Shown here: positions 6,574-15,300 of the stretch, one piece after another
Numbering within the stretch: position 1 is the first letter of the stretch
How the letters are laid out: each line of letters starts with the position of its first letter
Assembly: GCF_002021565.1 (NCBI RefSeq)
Contig: NZ_MSZX01000011.1
Location: 27-64,026 of the forward strand
Direction: 5' to 3'
Length of the DNA stretch: 64,000 nt
From: Paenibacillus selenitireducens
GTDB taxonomy: Bacteria > Bacillota > Bacilli > Paenibacillales > Paenibacillaceae
The notes under the pieces: model-generated
Database searches by the model: none
Told to the model about the DNA's origin: nothing
What the model saw: only the letters and a program-made list of their open reading frames with translations
Position numbers and translations under genes: made by a program

Positions 6574-7416
6574 ATGAATATTCAAGGAAAATGGGCGCTT
6601 ATCACGGGAGCTTCTTCCGGTATTGGAGAGCAATTCGCGAGACAATTGGCTAAACAAGGCAGCCATCTGGTACTCGTGGCCCGATCGAAGGGCAAGCTTG
6701 AGAGCCTGGCATCAGAACTTAGAAAGATGTATGGAATCCAAGCCGAGGTTATCTCTATGGATCTTTCGAAAGAGGGTGCTCCCAGCGAGTTATATCAGCA
6801 ATGTCAACTTTTGAAAGTGGATATCGAACTGCTGGTCAACAATGCGGGCTTTGCTACACATGGTTTGTTTGAACAAGTGTCAGGTGAACGTCAACATGAA
6901 GAAGTGATGCTCAATGTCGCCGCTGTTGTAGATATGACCCACTTATTCTTGCCGGGCATGTTGCGCAATAGCTCAGGTGCAGTTATCAATGTTGCTTCAA
7001 CCGCCGGATTTCAACCGCTTCCCTATATGGCCGTATATGGGGCGACAAAAGCTTTCGTCTTGTCGTTTACTCAAGCATTATGGTGGGAAAACCGCGACCG
7101 CGGCATACAATTCTTTGCACTTTGTCCCGGTGCGACGGATACCAGTTTCTTTGATGTCGTAGGAACGGAAGAAGCCTCCGTCGGAAAGAAAGACACACCG
7201 GAAAGAGTCGTAGAAGTTGCACTTCGTGCATTGAAGGAAGGGAAACTGTATGTTGTTCCCGGTATGCAGAACTATATGGGGGCGCAGTTAGCGCGGTTCA
7301 TTACACGAAAGCAAGGTCTTAAGCTTGTTGGAGGCATGCTTCGTCCGCGCAACGGGTCCAGTAAAAATAATAATCCGGGTAATCAATCTGATCTTGCGGG
7401 GAGAACAATACGATGA
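6574..7416 (+). CDS. Short-chain dehydrogenase/reductase (SDR)
   Basis: A 280-residue classical SDR. It shows the cofactor loop TGASSGIG at residues 11-18, VARSK after strand 2 (an Arg suggesting NADP preference), NNAG, the catalytic Ser in VINVASTAGF and YGATK. The substrate is not apparent. GGAGAG precedes the ATG by 7 bases. It is the first gene of an operon under a TTGACT/TACAAT promoter with TetR-type operators; the stop codon overlaps the start of the small ORF at 7413. Confidence 0.9.
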   Translation: MNIQGKWALITGASSGIGEQFARQLAKQGSHLVLVARSKGKLESLASELRKMYGIQAEVISMDLSKEGAPSELYQQCQLLKVDIELLVNNAGFATHGLFEQVSGERQHEEVMLNVAAVVDMTHLFLPGMLRNSSGAVINVASTAGFQPLPYMAVYGATKAFVLSFTQALWWENRDRGIQFFALCPGATDTSFFDVVGTEEASVGKKDTPERVVEVALRALKEGKLYVVPGMQNYMGAQLARFITRKQGLKLVGGMLRPRNGSSKNNNPGNQSDLAGRTIR

Positions 7417-7526
7417 AAGCTAAAATGAATCGAGCGATTGCCCATCATCATTTACATCCCGTCATTTCGGTAAAATCGTCGTACAAATCTAAAATTCTCG
7501 CTTACATTACAAAGGAGGCGCTCTAA
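7413..7526 (+). CDS. Small translationally coupled ORF (37 residues)
   Basis: The ATG overlaps the dehydrogenase stop (ATGA), and its TAA overlaps the ATG of the next gene (TAATG). GGGGAG lies 9 bases before the start. The peptide is basic and has HHHLHP near residue 12. I do not recognise it. The coupling on both sides argues for real translation, either as a small protein or as a device to pass ribosomes along the operon. It could also be the frame-shifted end of a longer lost gene. Confidence 0.45.
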   Translation: MKAKMNRAIAHHHLHPVISVKSSYKSKILAYITKEAL

Positions 7527-8689
7527 TGCCCAATACAACTGTAAATCCCGATAAAGCTTCTAAAGGTCTGAATCACCCGAAACGCTCAGTACGTAAAATA
7601 GTACGCAGATTGGGTTTGTCGCTGCTTGCAGTACTCCTCCTTGGCGTGCTTGTGTTCTTGCTTGTGCCTTCTCCCGTCGCACCGGCTAAATGGATCGCAC
7701 CAGCAGCACCCTCGTTCCAAGAAGCTGGTCCGTGGAAACAGAACAACAAACTCAGCTCGGCTGAGCTTGTTACGGATGCCGCCCATTTCCCGGAATTTAT
7801 TACCTTTGATAAGGAAGGCCAGCTATATGCAGGAGATTCCGATGGGAAGATCTACAAGGTTCCTTTTGATGCAGCAGGCAATCCGCAACAGGCCCAAATA
7901 TTTGCAGACACCAAAGGAACGCCTAATGGGCTTAAATTTGACGCAAGTGGAAATTTGATCGTTACGGATATTCAGAGAGGGCTGCTGTCTATAGATCCAT
8001 CCGGGAACATAGAGGTCCTGGCCGATCATGTTAACGGCGGACCGATTTACTTGGCCAACGAGCATGATATTGCTCAGGACGGCTCGATTTATTTCTCCGA
8101 CACCTCTAACTATGGTCGCGTGATGTTCAAAGAAATGGCGGAGAACAAGCCGCATGGACGACTGCTGAAGTATGATCCAAAGACCAAACAGACGACAGTA
8201 CTGTTAGATCATCTTTATTTTGCCAACGGGGTAGCCTTGTCTGCGGATGAAGATTTTGTACTTGTGGCGGAATCGTATCATTACCAGTTGACAAGATACT
8301 GGCTCAAGGGTCCAAAGAAGGGGACATCTGATATTTTTGCGGACAACATTGCAGGCTTTCCGGACAATATTACACGTGACGAGCAAGGCCATTTCTGGGT
8401 TGGGATCTTCACGACTCGTCTTGCTTTTGTAGATCAGATGCATAGTAATCCTTGGCTAGCCGGCAACATGGCCAAAATACCGCAGGCGTTGCTAAACGGG
8501 GCGAGCGCACCGGTGAAGCACGGGCTTGTGGCGGAATACAGCCCGCAGGGGGAACTGATGGACAGCTGGCATGATCCCGACGGTTCATTGTATGGCATAA
8601 CCACGGCTGTAAGCCATAATGAATATTTATATATTGGAACGGCGCCGGGCGGCAGCCAAGGCGTGCATCGCGTGGCTTTAACAAAATAA
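7526..8689 (+). CDS. Membrane-anchored SMP-30/gluconolactonase-like beta-propeller
   Basis: A 387-residue protein with a basic N-terminus and one membrane segment at about residues 29-48 (LGLSLLAVLLLGVLVFLLVP), then an extracytoplasmic beta-propeller. Motifs EHDIAQDGSIYFSDTS, NGVALSADEDFVLVAESYHY and NITRDEQGHFWVGIFTTR match the strictosidine-synthase/SMP-30 family, whose members hydrolyse lactones or act on aromatic substrates. AAAGGAGG precedes the ATG. Being co-transcribed with an SDR suggests a shared small-molecule pathway. Confidence 0.82.
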   Translation: MPNTTVNPDKASKGLNHPKRSVRKIVRRLGLSLLAVLLLGVLVFLLVPSPVAPAKWIAPAAPSFQEAGPWKQNNKLSSAELVTDAAHFPEFITFDKEGQLYAGDSDGKIYKVPFDAAGNPQQAQIFADTKGTPNGLKFDASGNLIVTDIQRGLLSIDPSGNIEVLADHVNGGPIYLANEHDIAQDGSIYFSDTSNYGRVMFKEMAENKPHGRLLKYDPKTKQTTVLLDHLYFANGVALSADEDFVLVAESYHYQLTRYWLKGPKKGTSDIFADNIAGFPDNITRDEQGHFWVGIFTTRLAFVDQMHSNPWLAGNMAKIPQALLNGASAPVKHGLVAEYSPQGELMDSWHDPDGSLYGITTAVSHNEYLYIGTAPGGSQGVHRVALTK

Positions 8690-8713
8690 TGTTGGAATCA
8701 AGGAGGCTACGTA

Positions 8714-8737
8714 ATGGAACATTTAATTGGAATATAG
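8714..8737 (+). pseudogene. Stump of a third operon gene (7 codons)
   Basis: AAGGAGG at 8700-8706 is followed at perfect distance by ATG and only seven codons (MEHLIGI) before TAG, and the stump runs into the 3' end of the convergent mepB gene. It looks like the first codons of a lost operon gene cut off when the mepB segment arrived. Confidence 0.45.
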
Positions 8738-9235
8738 TTTTAATAGTTCTTGCATTTGTAAGCTATTTTTATTGTTCACATGAACAAAGTAGGGTAATTG
8801 CCATTTTTGTGTTGCTATAGCTTGTTTACTAGTCGGGGTATCCCAACTAGGGTAAACTCGGATTGCCATTTTTCCTTTTGCAGTAGCTGTTTTAAGGATA
8901 TTTTGTTGTACAAGAACTTCTTTTGGGAAAACGAATTGTCCAAAATCATGAGTATTATTCGTAAAGGTATGAATAACCAATAAATCAGTAGCATTTTCAT
9001 ATGAAAATGCTTGATTTTTATGATCTAAATCTTTTTCCCAAAAGGCAACAAACTGTCCCATCTTGGTAGGTGTTATTTTTGCAACTCTAAATCTAACCGA
9101 TTTCGAATTTAGCTGAAATATCCCGGCTCCATAATCTGAATTTTGAGGTTCCTCTCGAATGGTTTTTATGGTTAAGTGATTAGGTTCATAAAAAATTTCA
9201 TTTACATAGGTTAACGCCTTATTAAAATTATTCAT
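8723..9235 (-). CDS. mepB: MepB family protein
   Basis: A 170-residue soluble protein of the MepB family, first named from the mepRAB efflux locus of Staphylococcus aureus; its biochemical role is unknown. Family traits are PQNSDYGAGIFQLNSKSVRF, GQFVAFWEKD and GKMAIRVYPSWD. An ATG five codons upstream exists, but GAGGGG is spaced for the ATG at 9235. It is AT-richer than its neighbours, no mepA or mepR is near, and its 3' end meets the stump of another operon, all consistent with recent arrival. Confidence 0.85.
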   Translation of the reverse strand: MNNFNKALTYVNEIFYEPNHLTIKTIREEPQNSDYGAGIFQLNSKSVRFRVAKITPTKMGQFVAFWEKDLDHKNQAFSYENATDLLVIHTFTNNTHDFGQFVFPKEVLVQQNILKTATAKGKMAIRVYPSWDTPTSKQAIATQKWQLPYFVHVNNKNSLQMQELLKLYSN

Positions 9236-9378
9236 TGTTGTACCCCTCATTTTTATACTACGAAATACAATACCTTCTTAAATAGAATAGGCTAATCTTA
9301 AAATGTCGTCAAAACATTGAAAAATATGAATCAGGCTCCAGACTTTTGATACAATAAGAAATAAACCATATAGAAACG

Positions 9379-10041
9379 ATGTTGATGATGAAAATTGAAT
9401 TTGGACAAGAGAGTATCGAATTTCATGTTGAATACGGACCTCGAAAAAAGATTTCGATTCATATCGATCCGACGGGTCTGATTACGGTGAAAGCTCCGAA
9501 TAATACGATTGACGAAGTCGTGATAAGCGCTGTGAAGCAGCAGGGGGAAAAGATCTTAAACCAATTACATGCGATTGCGAAATCTCGTGAAACCCCAAAG
9601 GTAAGAGAATATGAAGATCAAGGCAAGTTCCTTCATCTGGGAAAATATCATTTTCTTCAGGAGTTAATCGAGACGAAAGAGTTGACGGAAGAAGAACTGA
9701 AGCGTGATCTGAAAAAGTTTTATTTCTCCAGCTGTAAGAAGGTTGTTGGGGAACGAATCCAAATCTATCAGAAGCAATTAAAAGTAAAACCCAAAACCAT
9801 TGAAATCGTGGAGTCTAGAACGAAGTGGGGAAGCTGCAGCTCGGATAAACATCTAACCTTTAACTATCGTCTAGCGATGGCCCCAATCGAAGTGATTGAT
9901 TATGTGATCATCCATGAATTGTGTCATCTTACGCATATGAATCATGATCGTTCCTTCTGGAGACGGGTAGGCAGCGTGATGCCGGATTATAAAGCAAAGG
10001 AAGAATTCTTGGCTAGGTATGGGCAGGCGATGACATTATAA
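9379..10041 (+). CDS. YgjP/SprT-like zinc metallopeptidase (DUF45)
   Basis: A 220-residue protein of the M48-related YgjP family. Residues 145-200 carry ESRTKWGSCSS and the zinc site HELCHLTHMNHDRSFW with the HExxH pattern and a distal His. The family is predicted to be a metal-dependent protease; its targets are unknown. Three in-frame ATGs lie at 9379, 9385 and 9388 without a clear ribosome site, so the start is uncertain by a few residues. Confidence 0.88.
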   Translation: MLMMKIEFGQESIEFHVEYGPRKKISIHIDPTGLITVKAPNNTIDEVVISAVKQQGEKILNQLHAIAKSRETPKVREYEDQGKFLHLGKYHFLQELIETKELTEEELKRDLKKFYFSSCKKVVGERIQIYQKQLKVKPKTIEIVESRTKWGSCSSDKHLTFNYRLAMAPIEVIDYVIIHELCHLTHMNHDRSFWRRVGSVMPDYKAKEEFLARYGQAMTL

Positions 10042-10072
10042 TACTTAGAAGGCGGTTATGAAAGGAGCAATT

Positions 10073-10462
10073 ATGGACGGAAACAAAATCACGTATGAAT
10101 CCATAGATCATTATATTTCAACCTTTCCACCGGAAATCCAGGAAATCCTTGAATCGATTAGAGCTGTCATCCGAGAGGCGGCACCCGAAGCGACGGAAAA
10201 GATAAGCTATCAAATGCCGACTTTTGCGCTGCATGGAAATTTGGTGCATTTTGCAGCTTTTAAGCATCATATTGGCTTTTACCCAACGTCAAGTGGAATC
10301 CAAGCATTTGAACATGAAATATCGGGATATAAAAGCTCAAAAGGGGCCGTTCAATTTCCTATAGACAAGCCAATGCCTTATGAATTAATAATCAGGATCG
10401 TGAAATATCGAGTGGCAGAGAATATCGAAAAAGCAGAACGGAAATTGAAAAAGAAGAAGTGA
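10073..10462 (+). CDS. DUF1801 (YdhG-like) protein
   Basis: A 129-residue protein of the DUF1801 family with a frataxin-like fold, annotated in Bacillus as an iron chaperone YdhG. Signature parts are ISYQMPTFALHGNLVHFAAF, HIGFYPTSSGI and SSKGAVQFPIDKPMP. The ATG at 10058 has a ribosome site too close to it, whereas AAAGGAG fits the ATG at 10073. It lies 31 bases after the YgjP-like gene and probably shares its transcript. Confidence 0.85.
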   Translation: MDGNKITYESIDHYISTFPPEIQEILESIRAVIREAAPEATEKISYQMPTFALHGNLVHFAAFKHHIGFYPTSSGIQAFEHEISGYKSSKGAVQFPIDKPMPYELIIRIVKYRVAENIEKAERKLKKKK

Positions 10463-10487
10463 TTAGCATGTGATTGCCTTCAAACGT

Positions 10488-10530
10488 AGACGGTGAACTT
10501 GTAAATAAAATTTACATCATCGTCTTTTTT
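10488..10530 (+). terminator. Intrinsic terminator
   Basis: AGACG and CGTCT close a long stem that also pairs GTAAAT with ATTTAC, followed by a T run. Confidence 0.75.
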
Positions 10531-10588
10531 ATTTGGATACGTTGTACCAGCATGGGCAGAGGGTTGCGTTTGAGCTCTTAAATAAAGC

Positions 10589-10619
10589 TTGCAGGTGACG
10601 TAACGTCACCGAATATAAT
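10589..10619 (+). promoter_or_regulatory. MerR-type promoter with 19-base spacer and central palindrome
   Basis: TTGCAG (10589-10594) and TATAAT (10614-10619) are 19 bases apart. The spacer holds the perfect dyad GGTGACGTAACGTCACC (10594-10610). MerR proteins bind such dyads inside over-long spacers and untwist them to activate transcription. The gene just downstream encodes a MerR fusion, so autoregulation is likely. Confidence 0.8.
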
Positions 10620-10645
10620 AGAAATCACGAGAGGAGGACGAGTGC

Positions 10646-11869
10646 TTGAAGCCGGAGGAACACCACTACGTAACAACGGGCCAACTCGCGCAGCGAACGG
10701 GGATGACGCTGAGAACGCTTCGCTACTATGACAAGATCGGTTTGCTAAAGCCGTCACAATACGACCATTCCGTCCGCCTCTACAGTAAAGAAGATGTGGC
10801 ACGGCTGCAAAAGATCCAAATGCTTAAGTTCATCGGGTTATCCCTGGATGAGATCAGACAATTCATCCAAGACGACAGCACTCCCGAACAAGACCTGGGA
10901 AGTTCATTGAAGATGCAAAAAGAAATCATCCAATACAAAATCGCTCAAATGCAGTACGTATCCAAAGCCATTGAAGAAGCGCTGGGGATGGTGGATGAAC
11001 AGGGACAGGAAGTAGATTGGGAAGGTTTAGTGGACATGATGCAAACGATACATAAGGAAAAGGACTGGAGTGAGCAGTACCATAATGCGGTTCGGCTGCA
11101 GGCGAGAATACGGCTGTACGATCAGTTTAGTTGGAATAAGATCGGATGGCACCCGTGGTTCTTTGAGCATCTGGGCTCGCTTCCCCATCTAAAGGTACTG
11201 GAGCTCGGCTGCGGTGATGCGGCCTTATGGAGGAGGAATGCGAATCTCATTCCAGAAACCTGGAGCATTACGCTTACGGATCTGTCGGCAGGGATGCTTG
11301 AGCAGGCGCGGATGAGTTTGGGTGCGAACAGCGAGCGGTTCAAATTCCTCGTTGCAGACGCGCAGGCGATTCCTTTCCACGACAACGAGTTCGATATCGT
11401 GATAGCTAATCACATGCTGTATCATGTGCTCGATATTAACCGGGCTGTATCAGAGATGCACCGTGTGCTGAAGCCGGACGGCTGCGTGTACGCTTCAACG
11501 ATGAGCACAAGTCATTTGCAAGAAATCGAGCAGCTGACCCAAGCTTTCGATCCGCATATTCAGGTGCTTGACCCTGTGATGGAACGCTTCCAACTCGATA
11601 ACGGGAGAGAAATACTGCAGGCTTCGTTCACGGAGATCGAACAGATCCGGTATGAGGATTACATGCTGATTGACGAGGTGCAGCCGCTCATCCAATACAT
11701 GACGTCAACGCCGATGAACGCGAGGAAGATTCTTGTTGGCGAGAAGCTCGACCAATTCACAACGTATTTGCGGGGCAAGATAGCGGAACAAGGGAGTCTC
11801 TACATCACGAAGGATTCGGGATTCTTTTTGGCTAGAAAAATGCAAGAGGATAAGGAGAAATACTTATGA
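10646..11869 (+). CDS. MerR-type HTH fused to a SAM-dependent methyltransferase
   Basis: A 407-residue two-part protein. Residues 8-120 are a MerR DNA-binding domain and dimer helix ([32 protein letters not shown]). Residues 170-290 are a class I methyltransferase: [11 protein letters not shown]-like motif I ([13 protein letters not shown]), [15 protein letters not shown] and NHMLYHV. The TTG start is 8 bases after GAGGAGG. The combination suggests a sensor in which cofactor or substrate binding controls transcription, or an enzyme that controls its own gene. The next gene overlaps by ATGA, so both are co-expressed. Confidence 0.88.
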   Translation: MKPEEHHYVTTGQLAQRTGMTLRTLRYYDKIGLLKPSQYDHSVRLYSKEDVARLQKIQMLKFIGLSLDEIRQFIQDDSTPEQDLGSSLKMQKEIIQYKIAQMQYVSKAIEEALGMVDEQGQEVDWEGLVDMMQTIHKEKDWSEQYHNAVRLQARIRLYDQFSWNKIGWHPWFFEHLGSLPHLKVLELGCGDAALWRRNANLIPETWSITLTDLSAGMLEQARMSLGANSERFKFLVADAQAIPFHDNEFDIVIANHMLYHVLDINRAVSEMHRVLKPDGCVYASTMSTSHLQEIEQLTQAFDPHIQVLDPVMERFQLDNGREILQASFTEIEQIRYEDYMLIDEVQPLIQYMTSTPMNARKILVGEKLDQFTTYLRGKIAEQGSLYITKDSGFFLARKMQEDKEKYL

Positions 11870-12816
11870 GACCGAACATTGAAATCGTGAATGAAGAGAT
11901 TTTATCGAACAATTGGTACGTGTTAAAAAAAATGACCTTCAAGTATCAAAAGCGCGACGGCAGCTGGGAAACGCAAGCTAGAGAAGCGTATGACCGCGGC
12001 AACGGCGCTGTGATTCTATTGTATAACCGGGAAAAGCAAACCGTAATTCTGACCCGGCAATTTCGAATGCCGACTTATATGAACGGAAATGAAACCGGGC
12101 TGCTTATCGAGGCTTGCGCAGGGCTGCTGGACCAGGACTCGCCGGAGGATTGCATTCGCCGTGAGACGGAAGAGGAAACCGGATACCGAGTAACCAACGT
12201 TCACAAGGTTGGGGAGGCTTATATGTCCCCGGGATCGGTTACGGAAATATTATATTTCTTCGTAGCAGAATATACGCCACATATGCATACGGGCGAGGGC
12301 GGAGGTGTAGACAAAGAACAGGAAGAGATCGAAGTGCTGGAGCTGCCCTTCGGGCAAGCGCTGAACATGGTGGAGAACGGTGAAATCCGGGATGCGAAAA
12401 CGATTATGCTGCTGCAATATGCCCAGCTGAACGGGTTGCTTCATCCTGTGAGCAAGCCTCAGCATATCCTCATAGCGGGGCCTTATCGTTCCAATACGGG
12501 AGATGATCCGGTGCGAATCGAGGCCAATATGCGGCTGATGAATGAAGCGGCCCTACGCGTGTATGAGATGGGGCATCTGCCGGTTCTCGGCGAATGGTAC
12601 GCCCTGCCGCTCATGGAAACGGCCGGATCGCGCCGGATCGGAGATGAGATATTCGAGCGTATGTTTCACCCATCGGCCGTTCGGCTGTTATCCCATTGCG
12701 ACGCGGTTCTTAGAGTAGGAGGACCGTCCAAGGGTGCCGATGAAATGGTAAGTACTGCGGAGGCTAAGGGGAAAAGGGTATACCGCGATTTCGATGAAAT
12801 TCCAGTTCTAGCTTAG
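11866..12816 (+). CDS. NUDIX hydrolase (NudK-like) fused to a DUF4406-like domain
   Basis: A 316-residue fusion. Residues 1-195 resemble GDP-mannose/ADP-sugar pyrophosphatases of the NudK type ([22 protein letters not shown], Nudix helix [10 protein letters not shown]). Residues 200-316 ([49 protein letters not shown]) fit DUF4406/nucleoside 2-deoxyribosyltransferase-like proteins. It overlaps the MerR-methyltransferase gene by 4 bases. The pairing suggests nucleotide-sugar or modified-nucleotide turnover; the real substrate is not visible. Confidence 0.85.
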   Translation: MRPNIEIVNEEILSNNWYVLKKMTFKYQKRDGSWETQAREAYDRGNGAVILLYNREKQTVILTRQFRMPTYMNGNETGLLIEACAGLLDQDSPEDCIRRETEEETGYRVTNVHKVGEAYMSPGSVTEILYFFVAEYTPHMHTGEGGGVDKEQEEIEVLELPFGQALNMVENGEIRDAKTIMLLQYAQLNGLLHPVSKPQHILIAGPYRSNTGDDPVRIEANMRLMNEAALRVYEMGHLPVLGEWYALPLMETAGSRRIGDEIFERMFHPSAVRLLSHCDAVLRVGGPSKGADEMVSTAEAKGKRVYRDFDEIPVLA

Positions 12817-12939
12817 GCAGTCGTCGCGCCAACAAAACGCGATGATCTGAACGGCTTGTGAAAATGTGAAAACCTCTTGAAAATAAAGGCCCTCTACATT
12901 GTTCACTTGTTTCTATGTATTCTTGGTGGAAACATCAAC

Positions 12940-12983
12940 AAAAGTAGCCCCAAACTAGAACAATACAGTTTGGGGCTGCTTTT
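12940..12983. terminator. Intrinsic terminator, bidirectional
   Basis: Near-perfect 17-base arms AAAAGTAGCCCCAAACT and AGTTTGGGGCTGCTTTT around a 10-base loop. It separates two convergent operons. Nothing else is seen in the 260-base gap around it. Confidence 0.85.
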
Positions 12984-13074
12984 CTGCTTTGAATCTACCG
13001 CTTAATGATCAGAAACCCTCTATTACAATTTTTCCAATAGAGGTTCCGGAAATCCTCCCTCACCCAAGGCAACA

Positions 13075-13617
13075 TCAATCAACTTTATTCATGCCCGTTC
13101 TATACATTTTTTCTGCTTCAATAGGACTTTCTTTTGCCGTCACATGGTGCGGAATTACCCGGCAAACTTGAACCGGCCCACCGAATACAGCCGACCTATA
13201 CTTTTCCACATGCTGCTTGGGCAAGGGCCGGTTATAATAGCCAGGTACATATTTATTGATCATTTCCTGAAGTACATGGGTGGCTTCATCCAAATCTGTG
13301 ATCGGCTCTGCTTTTCCAAATATCATGACGCTCATATAAGCCGTATCCGTTCTGGCAGGAACCGGATCCGTAATGGTTCCGTATTCCTCACATACCGTAA
13401 AACATACCTCTGGATTATTACTCATGACCTGATTACGTCTACCATCTCCAGCCCCGTGAAAATAGAGCTTCCCCTCAGTCCATACATAATTAAGCGGTAC
13501 AACATAAGGCAGGTTCCCATCAACCAACCCAAGATACCCAATTCTGGCTTGGTGCAGGAAACTTTCGATTTTCTCTTGATCCTGGCATTCCCTGATCTTG
13601 TAACGAACTGAATCCAT
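13075..13617 (-). CDS. Pyridoxamine 5'-phosphate oxidase-like (FMN-binding split barrel) protein
   Basis: A 180-residue PNPOx-like protein of the NimA/HugZ-like group: ARIGYLGLVDGNLPYVVPLN, KLYFHGAGDGRRN and EVCFTVCEEYG form the FMN barrel. These proteins bind FMN, F420 or haem, and some reduce nitro drugs. AAGGAGAG on the minus strand selects the ATG at 13617. It is divergent from a MocR regulator, the usual partner arrangement, so it is likely its target. Confidence 0.87.
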   Translation of the reverse strand: MDSVRYKIRECQDQEKIESFLHQARIGYLGLVDGNLPYVVPLNYVWTEGKLYFHGAGDGRRNQVMSNNPEVCFTVCEEYGTITDPVPARTDTAYMSVMIFGKAEPITDLDEATHVLQEMINKYVPGYYNRPLPKQHVEKYRSAVFGGPVQVCRVIPHHVTAKESPIEAEKMYRTGMNKVD

Positions 13618-13833
13618 TTCAAAATCTCTCCTTTTCACACATAAGATATTCATCCATTCCACATGCTCTTAATCCCAATACTCTTCTAGAATGCGGCAAC
13701 GACCTTGTTGCAAATGCCAGCATTATTAAGGTAGTATAGCAGTGAATGGATTGTGCATAAATATCCAAACATCACGGTTTCGGGCAATCCATAATTCATA
13801 TTTGGTTGAAGCTTCTATTTGGAGGTGTGCACG

Positions 13834-15264
13834 ATGATGAAAGTAAATCGTAATGATAAGAGACCGATCTGGCAGCAATTGCTTGATCAGGCGATTCATA
13901 ATATTACTAGCGGAATCTGGGCGCCAGGAGAATTGCTGATTCCTTCCCGCGAACTTGCTCACATGGTAGGCGTCTCTCGGTCAACAATACAGATCGTCTA
14001 TGAGGAATTGCTAAGTCGAGGTTATACGGTTACATCTCGCCGAGGAGGAACGCGAGTTAGTAAATGGAAGCAAGTCACTGAGTCAACGAAGGAAATCATA
14101 ACAGATGGCCCCATCCCCCCGTCACTTCCCTTGTTGAACTCGGCAGTCGATCAATTACATGACTGGTTCAGAGGCAAAGAACAGCGAAAAGTGGAAATTG
14201 ATTTTAGTCCCCATGAACCCTATTTGGATGGACAATTTCAAAAGAACTGGCGACAATCGCTTCTTCGCGCATCCGCTGAAATGGATTTATCAAGCTGGGC
14301 TTACGGGAATCCCTATGGTTTCACACCATTACGGGAGCAAATTCAGCGTTACTTATCACTTGAACGAGGTATTCATATCCAAACAAATCAGATTCTGTTG
14401 ACCTCGGGAGCGCAGCACAGCATTGACTTAATCGCACAATCGCTTTTATCTGATGGGGACACTGTCTCTGTAGAAGATCCCGGTTTTCCAGCTGCCTGGA
14501 TGGCGATGAAATATCGGCGTATGAACGTGGTGCCCGTTCCCGTCGACGAGTATGGTCTTGTGGTTGAGTGTATTCACCCACAATCCAAACTGACCTTTGT
14601 GACCCCTTCGCACCAGTGCGCGGTCGGGGTCGTTATGTCGGAGCCGCGTAGGCAACAATTGCTGCATAAGGCCGTTCAAGAACAATCTTGGATCATTGAG
14701 GACGATTATGATAGTGAATTTCGATATCGTGGGGAGCCGCTTCCAACGCTGATTAGCCAGGAACCTAATAATACCTTGTACCTCATGAGTTTTTCGAAAA
14801 TGATAGCTCCAGGCATTCGTATTTCGGCTATCGTTGGATCTGTCGAGGCAATTGCTCAATTAGCTAGGGTACAGGAGCTGACTTACCGTCATCTTCCGAT
14901 TATGGATCAGCTAACACTAACTCACTTCATCAAGAATGGGCATTTTATGCGCCATATGAGAAGAGTCAGAAATGTGTACCGACGAAGACACGAAGCCATG
15001 ACAAAGGCTATTATGGCTAGTGGCTTAGGGGAGCGATTCACGCTAAGTGGAGTAGAAACGGGATTGCATATGTTACTTGAAGCTGAAGAGTCATACGACG
15101 AAGAAACGGTGACAGAGTTAGCCCTTCAAAAGGGAATACGTGTGTATCCTCTAGGACCTTATTGTTTGGAAAGCAAAAGAAAGGGATGGGTGCTGGGGTT
15201 TGCAAAAGTAGATGAAGCATCGATTGAGCAGGGGATTCATCGTCTCGCGGAGTTGATCTTATAA
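13834..15264 (+). CDS. MocR/PdxR-type regulator (GntR HTH fused to aminotransferase fold)
   Basis: A 476-residue regulator. Residues 10-75 are a GntR winged helix (IWQQLLDQAIHNITSGIWAP, SRSTIQIVYEELLSRGY). Residues 110-470 have the fold-type-I aminotransferase core, with LTSGAQHSIDLIAQSL, TPSHQCAVGVVMS, DDYDSEFRY and the PLP-binding Lys in MSFSKMIAPGIRIS. Such proteins sense PLP or amino compounds and control neighbouring genes. GGAGGTG is 6 bases before the ATG at 13834. The divergent PNPOx-like gene is the probable target. Confidence 0.9.
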   Translation: MMKVNRNDKRPIWQQLLDQAIHNITSGIWAPGELLIPSRELAHMVGVSRSTIQIVYEELLSRGYTVTSRRGGTRVSKWKQVTESTKEIITDGPIPPSLPLLNSAVDQLHDWFRGKEQRKVEIDFSPHEPYLDGQFQKNWRQSLLRASAEMDLSSWAYGNPYGFTPLREQIQRYLSLERGIHIQTNQILLTSGAQHSIDLIAQSLLSDGDTVSVEDPGFPAAWMAMKYRRMNVVPVPVDEYGLVVECIHPQSKLTFVTPSHQCAVGVVMSEPRRQQLLHKAVQEQSWIIEDDYDSEFRYRGEPLPTLISQEPNNTLYLMSFSKMIAPGIRISAIVGSVEAIAQLARVQELTYRHLPIMDQLTLTHFIKNGHFMRHMRRVRNVYRRRHEAMTKAIMASGLGERFTLSGVETGLHMLLEAEESYDEETVTELALQKGIRVYPLGPYCLESKRKGWVLGFAKVDEASIEQGIHRLAELIL

Positions 15265-15300
15265 AATATTGAGGTTTAATAAAAGATGAGGGGGCGTGTT

